A DNA stretch of 64,000 nt from Pelagomonas calceolata (taxonomy: Eukaryota; Sar; Pelagophyceae; Pelagomonadales; Pelagomonadaceae). The DNA is taken from positions 2,694,501 through 2,758,500 of the forward strand of contig CAKKNE010000002.1 in assembly GCA_918797485.1 (NCBI GenBank), read 5' to 3'. The notes below the pieces were generated by a model that saw only the letters and a program-made list of their open reading frames with translations, was not told where the DNA came from and ran no database searches. This document shows, in pieces, positions 43,017 to 53,900 of this stretch; the stretch's first letter is position 1; every line of letters starts with the position of its first letter. The translations under genes and the position numbers were made by a program.

Positions 43017-43150
43017 TAATCAACGCTTGCCGCGTCAATACTCAGCAAACGACTCCAGTCAAATCAAGGTCAAAAACCTGTTTTGTTTGGACCCTGCGAG
43101 GACGGCGAACGGCGAAGAGGACAGTGCTAAATACAGAACAACCTACTCAC

Positions 43151-43882
43151 TCAACCCCTCCGCTTCCGCCGCCGCCGCCGCCGCCGTATCTGCCGGTCGT
43201 CGCCCTCGCCGGCGGGCGCGACGCCGGAGACGACTCGGCTAAAGGACTCTGGGTCCTTGACCGATCCAGGATCGACGAGAACCAGGTACGCCCGCGTCTC
43301 GTCGTCCGGCAGGCAGAACGTCTTCAGGCGCGACGTGTCGCTCGGCGCCGACCGCGGGATGATGTCGACGAGCGGCGCCTCGTCGACGCGCTCGCCGCCG
43401 GCCGGACCGTAGGTCGTCACCCGCAGCGTGGGCGCCGCCGGCGCCGCGGAGTCGATGACGAGGCGGCCCACGGTCTTCGCGGCGAGCGTGCGCACGACGA
43501 ACGCCCCGCACGCGACGCTCGAGACGCCGATGAAGCCCACGATGCCGCTGTTCGAGGCGATGGCGCCCGTCGGGTCGATGATGAATGCGTCCGCGGCCAC
43601 GTAGCCGAGCCAGCACGTCGCGTAAACGCCGCCGAAGGCCGACAGCGCCTTGAACTTGAACGACTGGTCGCTCTCGTAGATGAGGTGCTGCGATTCGTCA
43701 TCTGTGCGCAGCGTGGCGTGGCAGCGGTGCTGCAGGAGCTGTCCAAGGGCTGGAAAGCAGCGATGCGGACGGCGCCGCGCCGGCGTCAGCGCGAGTCGCA
43801 GCGGTGGTCGCAGAGCAATACCTAATCGACGACGCGTGCCGGTGCGAGACGCTGCCAGCCGGCGCGCGCTGCAGCGCAGCAT
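43151..43882 (-). CDS. TMEM70/TMEM186/TMEM223-like mitochondrial inner-membrane protein
   Basis: 243 aa. The N-terminus (MLRCSARRLAASRTGTRRRL) is an Arg-rich mitochondrial presequence. Two membrane helices follow as a hairpin, FKALSAFGGVYATCWLGYVA and SGIVGFIGVSSVACGAFVV, then RTLAAKTVGRLVID and a beta-rich domain. The DQSFK-helix-short loop-helix-basic-strand layout is that of the TMEM70/186/223 family, which assists assembly of respiratory complexes. Which member is unclear. The C-terminus is an Arg run (QIRRRRRRRKRRG). Confidence 0.6.
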   Translation of the reverse strand: MLRCSARRLAASRTGTRRRLGIALRPPLRLALTPARRRPHRCFPALGQLLQHRCHATLRTDDESQHLIYESDQSFKFKALSAFGGVYATCWLGYVAADAFIIDPTGAIASNSGIVGFIGVSSVACGAFVVRTLAAKTVGRLVIDSAAPAAPTLRVTTYGPAGGERVDEAPLVDIIPRSAPSDTSRLKTFCLPDDETRAYLVLVDPGSVKDPESFSRVVSGVAPAGEGDDRQIRRRRRRRKRRG

Positions 43883-43953
43883 TGCTAACAGTAAAGTGCG
43901 GCGGTTCCTAACCCGTCTGGGCCGCCCAGGTCAATATTCGCTATCAAGTGCTT

Positions 43954-43977
43954 GCTAGCGTAACGAGACGCTCTAGG
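43954..43977 (+). promoter_or_regulatory. CTAG palindromic promoter element, copy 11 (diverged)
   Basis: GCTAGCGTAAC then GAGACGCTCTAGG. Half-sites are kept, the core altered. 72 bp from the minus-strand start at 43882 and 136 bp from the ATG at 44113. Confidence 0.45.
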
Positions 43978-44112
43978 CCTCGGCCCAGTAGTGTGAGGCT
44001 TTGGTGTGCGTAAGAGGACTGACTGATAAGAATAATCTCTGCGCCTCGTAAAATACGAGCACTGATCGCTCACATTAGCCGCGCCTCAAAGACACGCTCT
44101 GATCGATAAGCA

Positions 44113-45423
44113 ATGCGGCGCCTCATCTACGCAGCACTGTGCGCCGCCGCGGCACATGGCATCACAATAGCGCCAGGGTGGGAGCAGCGCCTCACAAATG
44201 AGCTTCATAAAATAGCACGCAACGAGTCGCAAAAGTACAACTGCTCGGTCAGCATCGCCTTCCGCAGCGCTCGCGGCAAAGCCGCCGCGGCCTTCGGCGC
44301 CGTCGACCCGACCGGCGCGCCCGCGACGACGAGCGACGTCTTCGTCTGGGGCAGCGTCACGAAGGTCGTGACCGGCGCCTCTATACTCAGACTCGTGGCC
44401 GACGGCCACCTCGCGCTGGACGACGCCGCGGCGCCCTACGTGGACCGCTTCCTCGCGAGGCTGGGCGTGGCGTGGACGCTCGGCGACCTCTGGGGCGCCC
44501 GGAACGTCTCCAGTACCAGCATCAGGGACCTGCTGGGCATGACATCGTCGGTGCCCGACTTCGATACGGCGAATCCCTGCTTTCCGCAGCCCTGTAAGCT
44601 GACGGACCCGATGCGGCAGTTACTGTATAGCACGAAGCAGCCCTACGGACCCCTCGATTTACTAAGCTTGCCCTGGGTCAACGCCTCGTGGCGCCCGCCG
44701 TGCAAGGCCTTTTCGCCCGCGTTGGAGCCGTTCTGCTACTCGTCGACGGGCTTCATGCTCCTGGGCATGGTCCTCGGTGTGTTCCAGAACGCCACGTCCA
44801 TCGCGGCGGTGGACCAGGGTGTTTACCTGCCGCCTTCCATCAAAAGTCGCGCGGGTTTCGTCTCAAATGGAAAGCCGCCCGCGTCCTACACGCGCGTCCA
44901 CGGAATAGATAGGACGTCGTACGACGCGCCGCCGGGCCAGACGAACCATGAAGATGTGTTCGAAATCCCGGGCGTCTTCGCGGGCTGGAGCGCGTCGGAC
45001 TTTGTGGGCGACGCCCAGGCCGCCGCCGACGTGGCGTTCGCTATCTACGGTTCGAAACGAGTGACGCCGAACGCCGACCTCATGATCCCTGGGAACGGGA
45101 CGAAGAAGAAGGCGATCTACGGGCTGGCGACCTTCGACCTCGCCTCGAGTACGGGCCAGAAGGGCGACTGGGGCGTCGCCTACGGCCACATGGGCGCGAC
45201 CTACGGCTACCAGTCGCTGATCGCCTACTTCCCGAAGTTAGAAGCTGCCATCGCCGTCGGCACTTCCCTCGAGACGGACACGCAGCAGCACCCGTCTGAC
45301 ACGTTGTGTTTCGCCTACAACAAGGCCGTCGACGTCGTCTACGGCGTCGCGCACGCGTGCTCGTTCGCGGCGGGGTCGTACTACGGCGGGGCTTGCGTGT
45401 GCGAGCCGATTCCCGTCTCGTAA
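44113..45423 (+). CDS. Secreted serine beta-lactamase-like hydrolase
   Basis: 436 aa with signal peptide MRRLIYAALCAAAAHGITIA. The SxxK pair is VWGSVTKVVTGAS (S81, K84). The second motif is FCYSSTGFMLLGMV (Tyr of YxN/YxS) and the third is GHMGATYGYQSL in the position of KTG/HxG. This layout is the class C/LACTB-type family of esterases, transpeptidase relatives and peptidases. There are several N-glycosylation sites (NVS, NAT, NGT) and Cys pairs consistent with secretion. Likely substrates are peptides or esters, not antibiotics. Confidence 0.8.
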   Translation: MRRLIYAALCAAAAHGITIAPGWEQRLTNELHKIARNESQKYNCSVSIAFRSARGKAAAAFGAVDPTGAPATTSDVFVWGSVTKVVTGASILRLVADGHLALDDAAAPYVDRFLARLGVAWTLGDLWGARNVSSTSIRDLLGMTSSVPDFDTANPCFPQPCKLTDPMRQLLYSTKQPYGPLDLLSLPWVNASWRPPCKAFSPALEPFCYSSTGFMLLGMVLGVFQNATSIAAVDQGVYLPPSIKSRAGFVSNGKPPASYTRVHGIDRTSYDAPPGQTNHEDVFEIPGVFAGWSASDFVGDAQAAADVAFAIYGSKRVTPNADLMIPGNGTKKKAIYGLATFDLASSTGQKGDWGVAYGHMGATYGYQSLIAYFPKLEAAIAVGTSLETDTQQHPSDTLCFAYNKAVDVVYGVAHACSFAAGSYYGGACVCEPIPVS

Positions 45424-45489
45424 TCGGCGGCGGCGGGTGACATTCCCCCGCTACCCATCGTAAGCAATTGTGTATCGTGCTTAGGCGTC

Positions 45490-46335
45490 CTAGTTGGGAT
45501 TGGTCTCCGCGGCCCGCGGGAGCGCGGCGACGGCGGCCGCGGAAACGTAGAAGCCAGTGTGGGCCCAGAAGGCGACGACGCGCGGGAATATTTCCTCGGG
45601 GATGTGCGCCGTGAAATTCGTCGCGAGCATCGATGCGAGTGCCCGCGTGTGTGCCTTTTCGTAGGCCTTGAAGCCGCCGGCCGCCTCAATCATGCGCAGA
45701 TACTCGTAGCGCTGCGCCACCAGGGTGTCTCCTTGCTCCTCGTTGTAAGCCTGCATTCTCTTCCAGGAGTTCGGAATCTCAGCCCCGGCTTGGAGGAATA
45801 GGGGCCACAGGCGGTGATACCCGTGGCAGACCGCAATCCTAAACGGAGTTTCATTCAAAGGTGGGTTGTTCTGGGACGCGTGATCAGCGCCGGCCGCCAG
45901 TAGCAGTCGAACAATTTCGTTGTACTCCGGCGCTCGGTGCCCCCGCAATACTGCGTGGTGCAGTATCGTGGTTCGGAATCCATTGGGATTCGCCGGCACG
46001 TTCGGGTCCGCTCTGGCCGAGAGAAGTAGCCGCACAAACTCGGGCCGGCACTGGTCCACCGCTGAACCAAGGGGGGTTAATGGAGGATTATTCCGAGAGT
46101 CAGTCGGGGGACCGTCGGGGAGGGCGCCGGCGTCGAGACAAAGTTCGACGCAAGCGAAGATATTTCGTACAGCGTCGTAGTCCTTCGAACGTGTCATTTT
46201 TTTTAGCATGTGCATGGCCCATTCGATCGCACATTGGCCCATGTAGGAGCCTAGCTCGTTTGGGTCCGCGCCGCGGGCGAGCAGAACGCGGACTAGTTCG
46301 ACGTCGCCGTTGGCGACGGCGGGACATAATGACAT
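45490..46335 (-). CDS. Ankyrin-repeat protein
   Basis: 281 aa from MSLCPAVANGDVELVRVLLA. Ankyrin units appear at about 1-30 (VRVLLARGADPNELG), 75-110 (PEFVRLLLSARADPNVP), 112-150 (TILHHAVLRGHRAPEYNEIV then RLLLAAGAD) and 155-180. The C-terminal 90 residues (EAAGGFKAYEKAHTRALASM and HIPEEIFPRVVAFWAHTGFY) form a separate helical module that I associate with many pelagophyte ankyrin proteins. Binding partner unknown. Confidence 0.75.
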   Translation of the reverse strand: MSLCPAVANGDVELVRVLLARGADPNELGSYMGQCAIEWAMHMLKKMTRSKDYDAVRNIFACVELCLDAGALPDGPPTDSRNNPPLTPLGSAVDQCRPEFVRLLLSARADPNVPANPNGFRTTILHHAVLRGHRAPEYNEIVRLLLAAGADHASQNNPPLNETPFRIAVCHGYHRLWPLFLQAGAEIPNSWKRMQAYNEEQGDTLVAQRYEYLRMIEAAGGFKAYEKAHTRALASMLATNFTAHIPEEIFPRVVAFWAHTGFYVSAAAVAALPRAAETNPN

Positions 46336-46399
46336 GACGAATCGTCGCGTTGTGGGCCGATCAAGCCGAGCGCCCTTATTCGTCTTCCAGCCCGCGTGA

Positions 46400-46423
46400 G
46401 CTAGCGGAGTGTAAGACACTAGC
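46400..46423 (+). promoter_or_regulatory. CTAG palindromic promoter element, copy 12
   Basis: GCTAGCGGAG then TGTAAGACACTAGC. It sits between divergent starts: 65 bp to the ankyrin gene, 161 bp to VAMP7. Confidence 0.75.
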
Positions 46424-46583
46424 AAAGCACCAGGACTTTTGCTCGACCTTTGCGCTGCGTGAACGCTCAGAGTGGCTTAGAGGCAGCCAGTTGTACGCCG
46501 TCAAGGCAAGGCATCGTAGCAGCCCGCCGACGCCAACAGCTGCGGCGCCACAACGCGCCACAGACCACAGCCAGCAAAAAAGC

Positions 46584-47267
46584 ATGATCGTCTACGCCCT
46601 CGTCGCGCGGGGCCGCACGGTGCTGGCCGAGTTCACGAGCCAACGGGGCAACTTCTCGACAGTAACGAGAGCTCTCTTATCAAAGATCCCGGCCGCGGAC
46701 GGCCGCATGTCTTATGTGTGCGACGACCACGTGTTCCACTACCAAGTTGTCGACGGCATCACGTATCTGTGCATGGCCGACCAGGAAGGTAAAAGAAGAA
46801 TAGCCTTCGCCTTCCTGGAGGACGTGAAGCGGCGCTTCGAGTCGAACTACGGTTCCTCAAAACACGACGCGGCCCCGTTCGCGCTCAACGCGGACTTCGC
46901 CCCCACACTAGAGCGGCAGCTGACCTTCTACAACTCGGACCCCTCGTCGGACGACCTACAGCGCGTCCAGACGCAGTTGGAAGCGGTCAAAGGGGTGATG
47001 GTCGAAAATGTGGAAAAAGTGCTGGAACGGGGCGAGAAATTCGAGTTATTGGTGGACAAGACGGACCGGTTGGCGCGCCAGGCGTTCCGCTTCGAGTCGT
47101 CCTCCCGAGAGCTGAAGTCGGCCATGTTCTGGCGCAAGGTCAAGATGTACTCCATTTACTTTGGCGTCGCTGCCGTTCTTGGATTGATCTTGGTGTCGTG
47201 GGCCTGCGGCGGCGTGACGGCTCCGAGTTGTAGATCTAAACCTGATGCGAAACGGCGGCTCGTGTAA
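46584..47267 (+). CDS. VAMP7: VAMP7-type longin R-SNARE
   Basis: 227 aa. A longin domain (MIVYALVARGRTVLAEFTSQ, residues 1-115) with FSTVTRALLSKIP and ITYLCMADQEGKRRIAFAFL is followed by the SNARE helix. That helix reads LQRVQTQLEAVKGVMVENVE then KVLERGEKFELLVDKTDRL, with Arg of ERG as the zero-layer residue. A membrane anchor (YSIYFGVAAVLGLILVSWA) and a short lumenal tail complete the protein. It drives fusion of endosomal, vacuolar or secretory vesicles with target membranes. Length and layout are standard. Confidence 0.9.
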   Translation: MIVYALVARGRTVLAEFTSQRGNFSTVTRALLSKIPAADGRMSYVCDDHVFHYQVVDGITYLCMADQEGKRRIAFAFLEDVKRRFESNYGSSKHDAAPFALNADFAPTLERQLTFYNSDPSSDDLQRVQTQLEAVKGVMVENVEKVLERGEKFELLVDKTDRLARQAFRFESSSRELKSAMFWRKVKMYSIYFGVAAVLGLILVSWACGGVTAPSCRSKPDAKRRLV

Positions 47268-47299
47268 CAAACATGTGATTAAACCTAGCGGCGACGGCG

Positions 47300-47524
47300 T
47301 CAGAGCTCGGCGCCGCCTCGCGTCGGCCCTCGCGCGGGCGCACGCGGCCGCGGCGGGCACTTGCGGCAGGAAACCGGGCAGTGCTCGGCCATCCAGTCGC
47401 GCATCTCGTCGCTGTCGCACTCGCCCTCCTCCGCCCAGTCGCTACAGTCGATGTTGCGATCGTGGCAGTCGTCGGCTGACGCGACGGCGAGCAGCGCCAG
47501 CGTCGCGCGGGCGAGCCATCGCAT
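47300..47524 (-). CDS. Secreted ShKT-domain mini-protein
   Basis: 74 aa: signal peptide MRWLARATLALLAVASA, then one ShKT domain with six Cys (DCHDRNIDCSDWAEEGECDS and CPVSCRKC) and a Pro/Arg tail. ShKT domains occur as small extracellular modules in many protists, often beside peptidases or prolyl hydroxylases, and do not imply toxicity. Here it stands alone. It converges with VAMP7, stops 32 bp apart. Confidence 0.75.
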   Translation of the reverse strand: MRWLARATLALLAVASADDCHDRNIDCSDWAEEGECDSDEMRDWMAEHCPVSCRKCPPRPRAPARGPTRGGAEL

Positions 47525-47760
47525 CGATGCAGCTGTCACCCGACCAGACAAAGCCAGTTGGTTAGCCCTGCGGCCCGTAGCTGATTCCTGCGGCAGAGCA
47601 CTGAGGGTTGGGAGAGCAGATCTCTGCGAGAGAGCCGAAGCGATGCTCAACGACTGCGACAACAAAGCGTCGTACTTGAGGCAAGCCTAAGCGCACGCGT
47701 GTGCTCAAAAGCTCTTGCCACTGGATGAGCTCTGGCCCGGCACAGCCTGCCTGGCTGCTT

Positions 47761-47784
47761 GCTAGTGTCTTACAGAACGCTAGC
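47761..47784 (+). promoter_or_regulatory. CTAG palindromic promoter element, copy 13
   Basis: GCTAGTGTCTTACAG, two bases, then CGCTAGC. 155 bp upstream of the giant channel gene and 237 bp from the ShKT start. Differs from copy 5 at one central base. Confidence 0.75.
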
Positions 47785-47938
47785 TCTTTGTACAAGAGAG
47801 ACCCATCCCTTACAGCCCTCCAATTCTCCATGAAGAGCTCCCCCACCGTTCTCTCGCGAACAACCCGCGCGCGTCCCTGTGCTGCTGTGCCTTTTGCATG
47901 CTGCCCTCTCCGTGGCGCGCTGCCCCGAGCGGTCGAGA

Positions 47939-50900
47939 ATGGGTGCAAGCGACGTCGAAAAAGCGACGACCGCAAACAGAAAGGGCTGGCTCCACGTCCA
48001 GGACGAGGACAGCCCCGCCCAGGTCCTCTGGCACGCCGCTCTGCTCGCAGCGACGCTCTGGAGCTGCGCGCGCGCGCCCCTGATCGACGGGCCCTCTTCG
48101 GATGGAGCGTTCGACGTACTTGCCGACCTCGTTTTTGTGGGAGAGGTCTTCGTCCAGTTCCTGTTCCCGCTCTACGACGGCGAGAGCCGCGAGCTCGTCG
48201 ACGACGTGCGGCAGATCCGCGACCGCTACCTCCACTCGCGGCGGTTCTACGTTAACATAGTGTTGGCGCTGCCAGTCTGCTCCAGCCACATCAAGCCGCT
48301 CGCGCGCGCCACGGCCGTCGTCCGGTCGCTGCGCGCCGCGAAGTGCAAGCCGACCTTATTATCATTACGCGGCACCCTCCAGCGCGTCCGCGACGTCGCC
48401 GTGGCGGTCGAGCTCGTGGAGTTGGCGACAGTCCTGCTCTACGCGACGCTGTTGACGTTGGTGCTCGCGGGCGCGCGCTGGGCGCCGCGGCTGCCCTACG
48501 ACGCCAGGAACCTCGTGCTGACGATTATGGTCGTCACGTTATCTTTAGCGCTCCACGCCGTGGCCTTCGCGAACCTCCAGTCCGCGAACGACGCCATGAA
48601 CGTGGTAGAAGCGCACCACGACAAACAAACAAAACCAGTCCTGCAATTCCTCGACGAATCAAATGTCGACGACGACACTCAGTTACGTGTCCGCGCGCAT
48701 TTCGACTACCTGATGGTGAAGCAGGGCGGCCTGGCCGACGACCGGATCCTGGCCGAGCTGCCCGCTTCCTTAGTACGGCGCGTCCGGGACCAGAACCGGT
48801 CGCTGCTCGTGAAGGTGCCGTTCTTTTCTCCAGCGAGTCGCCCCCCAAAATTCCTCGACGCGGTCGTCGACGCGCTTTCCACGAGAATCTTCCTGCCGAA
48901 CCAGTGGCTCGTCGAGCCCTACTCGACCAAAAGGGAGCTCTTCGTCCTCCGCGAGGGCGTCGCGATTGTAATAAGCGGGCGCCAGACCGTCGCGACCTTG
49001 ACGCGGGGCGACGTCGTCGGCGACTGGGGGTGCATCCTCGGGGGACGAGCCACCCTGGGCGTCCGCGCGGGGCCGCAGTCCTTCGTCGAAGCGCTGGCGT
49101 TGGACCACGCGACGCTCTCGAGAATCATCGCCGCGTGCAAGCCGCACCCCGACGACGCGTTCCGGGCGGCCGTCGCCGAGAAGCGGGACCGGGCCCTCGC
49201 CAAGGCGAAAATAGCGCTGGCGTTCCGGAAGAAGCAGGGCGAGTCGACGGAGGCGGACGGAGGCGGCGGAGGCAACGGAGGCCAAGTCGTCGGGGCCAAG
49301 ACGCCGGGGCCAAGGCGGCCGGGGCAAGGCGCCGAGGCCAAGGCGACGGAGGCGACGACGGCCGCGCCGACGCCAAAGCGTCGAAGCAAGGACGAGCCGG
49401 TGTCGCTGCTCGACGAGAATGACCCGGGCGTCGTCGCAACGAAGGCGCGTCGGGACGAAGGGTTGGAACGGTGGCGGGACGCGGGGCCGGCGAAGAAAGT
49501 ACTCCCGTCGACCTCGTACCGGCCGACGCAGCGCGTCGTGCTGCCGGACTCGACGGGGCGCTTCGCCTGGGACTGCTTGCTGGTGCTGCTGCTCGCCTAC
49601 GCCTGCGTCCGCCCGCAGCTGCGATTGCTCGGCAACAGGGACGCCTTCGACGCGTCGCTGATCGCGGACTATGTGTGCGACCTGCTCTTCGCTTGTGATT
49701 TGGTCCTGCGCCTGTGGTTCTTCGGCGTCCACGTGGAAGAGGACGGCCGCGAGGTGCTGGTCGTGGACCGCCGGGAGATCTTCCATCAGCACGTCACGTC
49801 GAAGCGGTTCTGGATCGACGCTGTATCAACCATACCGTTCGACCTGCTGGGCTTCGTGAACGGGCGCTGGTGGCGCGTCCTGCGGCTGCCGCACGTCGCG
49901 CGGATCCTGAACCTCGATTCCTATATAAGGACGCCGTTGACGTTCGTCGAAGAGCATCTTGAAGTCGATATGGACGCGAGGACGGTGCCCGTCGCGGTCC
50001 AGCTCGGCCAGCTCGCTTTCACCATAGTGACGGTGGCGTGCGTGCGTGGGATGCGAGGGAATGATGATGAGGCCTTTCCGCAACTCGCGCACGGCGCGCT
50101 CCGGGACCTGATGACCGTGGACTACGTGACGATCAAGGAGGCCGCCGTGGCGAAGCGCCACGTCGACCTCGTTTTGTCGGTGGGCCTCGTGGCCTTCTTC
50201 GCCACGCTCGTCTCGCGCGGCGCGTTACTCCTGAGACGCGCGGACCTCACGGACCGGAGCCCGGGCCACGCGCGGCGCGTCTGCGAGGCGTTTCTGGCGA
50301 GCCATCATGCGTCGGTCGCCCTCAGGACGCGCATCGACGCGTACCTCGCCCACCTTGAGTCGTCGGGCGACGGCGCGCGGTCGCTCGCCGCGCTGCCGCC
50401 CGATCTGAGGAATGATGTCGAGGCCTCGCTGCTGAAGCCGGCCTTCGACGCGTCGCCGCTCCTACGGGACCTCGACGGCCGCTTCCGGGCGCAGCTCGCC
50501 GCGGCGGCCGAGCGCCACGTCTACGCGGCGGGCGATGTCCTCTCCAATAATGAGGGGGCCTTCTACCTCAAGGCGGGCGCCGTGGAGATTTTTCGGGGCG
50601 AGGACGTGGTCACGCGGCTCGGCCCGCGCGACGGCTTCGGCGAGGACGCGCTGCTGGACGCGGTGCCAGCGACCTACGGCGCGCGCGCCGAGAGTATCGT
50701 CGAGGCGTGGCACCTGCCCCGGCGGCGCTTCCTGGAGCTGCTTCGCCAGTACCCGGCCATCCGCGAGCGCCGCGACGAGCTCCGGTCGAAGCCGGCGCGC
50801 TTCGAAACCGTGGCGCCTCGCAGAGCTCAAATCGTCCGGAACTCGTCGCGCCTCAGGCGGTTGGTGCGGCGGACGACGGCGCGGAACCGGGCCCTCTCCC

Positions 50901-53900
50901 TCGGGACGCGCGACGACGTCCCGGCGCGCGACGCCGCGCAGACGCGCGCGGGCCACGCCTGGAACGTGGCCGCGCTTTCGTTTGTGCTATTCAACGTCAT
51001 GAAAGTGCCCTTCGACGCGGCCTTCCGCGAGGGCCATTCGTTACGGTGGCTCGACTGGCTGCCGTACTACGCGGGCGACGTGCTCCTGGCCATCGACGCC
51101 TTAGTCTGGCACTCGCACGGCGTCGGCGCCGCCTCGAAGGGCGCTCTTTTAGCTACCGTGCCCTTCGACGTGTTCGCGCTCGCGATCACAGACAAAAACC
51201 TCGGCGCGGTGCAGCGCGTCGCGCTGTGCCGCCTGCCGAAGCTTTTACGAGTGCTGGACCTCCCGTCGCTCGCCCGCGCGTGCGCGAACGCGGCCGAGGC
51301 GTTCCTGAAATGCCGCCTCTCCAACAACGCGCGGTCGCTGGCCGCGCTCGCCGGCGGCTACGCGCTCACGGCGCACCTCTGCGCCGTCGGCTTCTTCTGG
51401 TGCGCGAACTCGATCCATCTCCGGGGCGGCGAGTCGTGGGCCGGCGCCGCGGGCTTCCTGCGGGCCTGCTCGCGCGGCGGGGTTGGTGGGTGCGACGTCG
51501 TCGTCGACGTCGCCCCGAACCCGAAATATTTGGACGTCGCCGGCCGCGCGTTTGAGAAGCGGGCCTGGTCGATGAATAGCGCCCTCGACGCCTACGTCGC
51601 GGCGCTGCTCTGGGCCTTTGGAACATTGACGGCGCGCGACCAGCCGTTCGCCGCGACGAGCGGCCGCGAGGTGGCGTTCGCGAGCGGCGCGCTCGGCGCG
51701 GCGATCGTCGTCTTCGCGGTCGTCGTCGCGACGCTCGAGGACGCGGCGTCGGCGGCGGGCCTGTCGCGGTCGCTTTTTTTACGGCGCCTCGAGCGCGCGA
51801 CGCGCTACTGCGACCACCAGCAGCTGCCCGTGGCGCTGCGGCGGAAGTTCCTCGGGGCCTACGACCGGCTCTGGGCCGCGCAGCGCGGCGCGAGCGGCGG
51901 CGACGCCTTAGCGAGGCTGCCGGATAATCTGAGGCGGGACTTCGTCGTGGACGTGGCGCCGCACCTCTCTCATTTATTTTACGTCCGAGCGCTCGGCCAG
52001 GCGGACCTCATCCATGAACTCGCGGCGCGCGTGTCCTTGGAACACTACGCGCGCGGCGACGTTTTATTTGGAGCGGGCGAGCGGGCCGACGCGGCCTTCT
52101 GCGTGACGAGTGGCGTGGTCGACGTCCTGGGGAGCGGCGACGGGTTGTTGCTCGGCCGCTTCTCGACGCAAGTCGTCCTCGGCGAGGGCGAGTTCATCGA
52201 AAGGGCGTTGTATGCCGCGTCGGCGCGGTGCGTGCGGTCGACGCGGTGCGTGCTGCTGACGCACGACGCCTTCCTCGAAGCTCTGAGACGGACGGACCAG
52301 ACCGGGGCGTACCGAGAAAAGGTGCTGGCGACGGCCGGCGAGATTCCGCAACTGCGCACGGACGCGCGCGCGGCCGCCGCGGGCGAAGCGGTCCGGAAGA
52401 CCGCGCCAGAGCGCCCATCGGCGCGCTTCTGGGAGCAGGCGCGGCTCGTCGCGAACGCGGGAGGTCTGCTCTGGTTCGCCACCACCGTGCCGTTCCTCGT
52501 TACGTTTGCTTCGAGCGCCGCGGGGCTCCCCGTGGGCGTCGTCGTCGCCGATGGGTTATTCCTCGCTTTGATGGCGTTTGATTTGTACCTCGATGACGAC
52601 GCGATGATGGTCGACTTCGCGAGCGTCGCGCCCCTCGGGCTGCTGGCCCACGCCTGCCGCTTGGATCGATCCGTGTGCGCGTCACTACGTACGCTGCATT
52701 TGATCATGCTGCGCCGCGGCGCCGAGCGCGTCGATGCCGTGCTCAAGTTTCTGGCCGAGGAGAAGCGCATTCGATGGTTGGGGGCCGCTGGCGCGGGCGC
52801 GGCCGCGCGTTTGTTGATCGTCTTCTGCCTCGCGATCCACTGGGTGGCCTGCTTGTGGTACGGCCTCGCGCGAATCCAGGAAAGGTCCTGGGTCGACGCT
52901 TACCGAAGGCGCGGCGTTTTGAGTTATGACATGAAGACCGGTTCAAATGGAGATAGACGTTTCTGGTATAGGGCCGCCCTCACGTGGGCCTTCTCGACGA
53001 TAACGTCCTTCGGCGACGGCGGCGCCGACGCCACGAATCCCCTCGAGCGGGCCTTCCAGATTTTGGTCATGGCCGCCGGCGTCCTGCTGTGCGACGTGAA
53101 CGTGCTTGCTGTGTTAGCCTCGATCGTGGAATTGAACGCGTTGCAGCGCCACCGGAACTTGCGACGGACGATTTGCGCGCGGAGGTTCATGGGGCGCCTG
53201 AATTTGAAACCGGAACTGAGGAAGAACGTGCTCGACTACTTCGACTACGTCGACGAGAACAAGAACTTGGACGAGGCTTTACTACTCAAGGAGGTGGGCC
53301 GGTCGTGCCGCGAGGACGTATTAAGGCACTTCGCGTTCCGGAAGCTGTGCGATTCGATCAAGTTCGGGGCCTTCCAGGAGGGCGTCGTTGCGTCTCTCGT
53401 AAGAAGCATGGCGCCGCGGACGGCGGCGCCGGGCGAGATCATACTCGAGGGGAACGACGACGCCTACTACGTGCTGCGGGCGGGCCGCGCGCACACCGTC
53501 GATGCGTGCGGTCATTCAGAGCCGGTGTCGACGGGCGCGTTGCTGGCCCAGTCCGAGTTCGTGGCGGCGGCGAAGCGCGTCGGGCCCTGCACGCGATTGC
53601 TCGAGCTCGACGTCTACGAGGCGGTCATATCGAGGGCGGGCACGACGCACCCCTACGTCCGGTGCGTGACGGAGACCGTGACGCCCTTCGGCGTGTCTGT
53701 CAAAAGAGTCGAGTCGGGCGTCCGGAAGTACACGAAGCGTCCCCACTTCGACGAGCGTTTCGAGCTCAAGGTGTACGCGAATACGACGTGCTGCGTCCAC
53801 GTGCTCCACCACCGGCGCGGCCTCGACGGTATTACCATAGGGCGCGTCGAGCTGCGGCTCAGCGAAGGCGCGCCGCGGTGGCACACGATACTCGATGGCA

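Noticed and set aside
47300-47524. ShKT peptide as a toxin
   Set aside because: ShKT domains are common in non-toxic secreted proteins; nothing here indicates toxicity.
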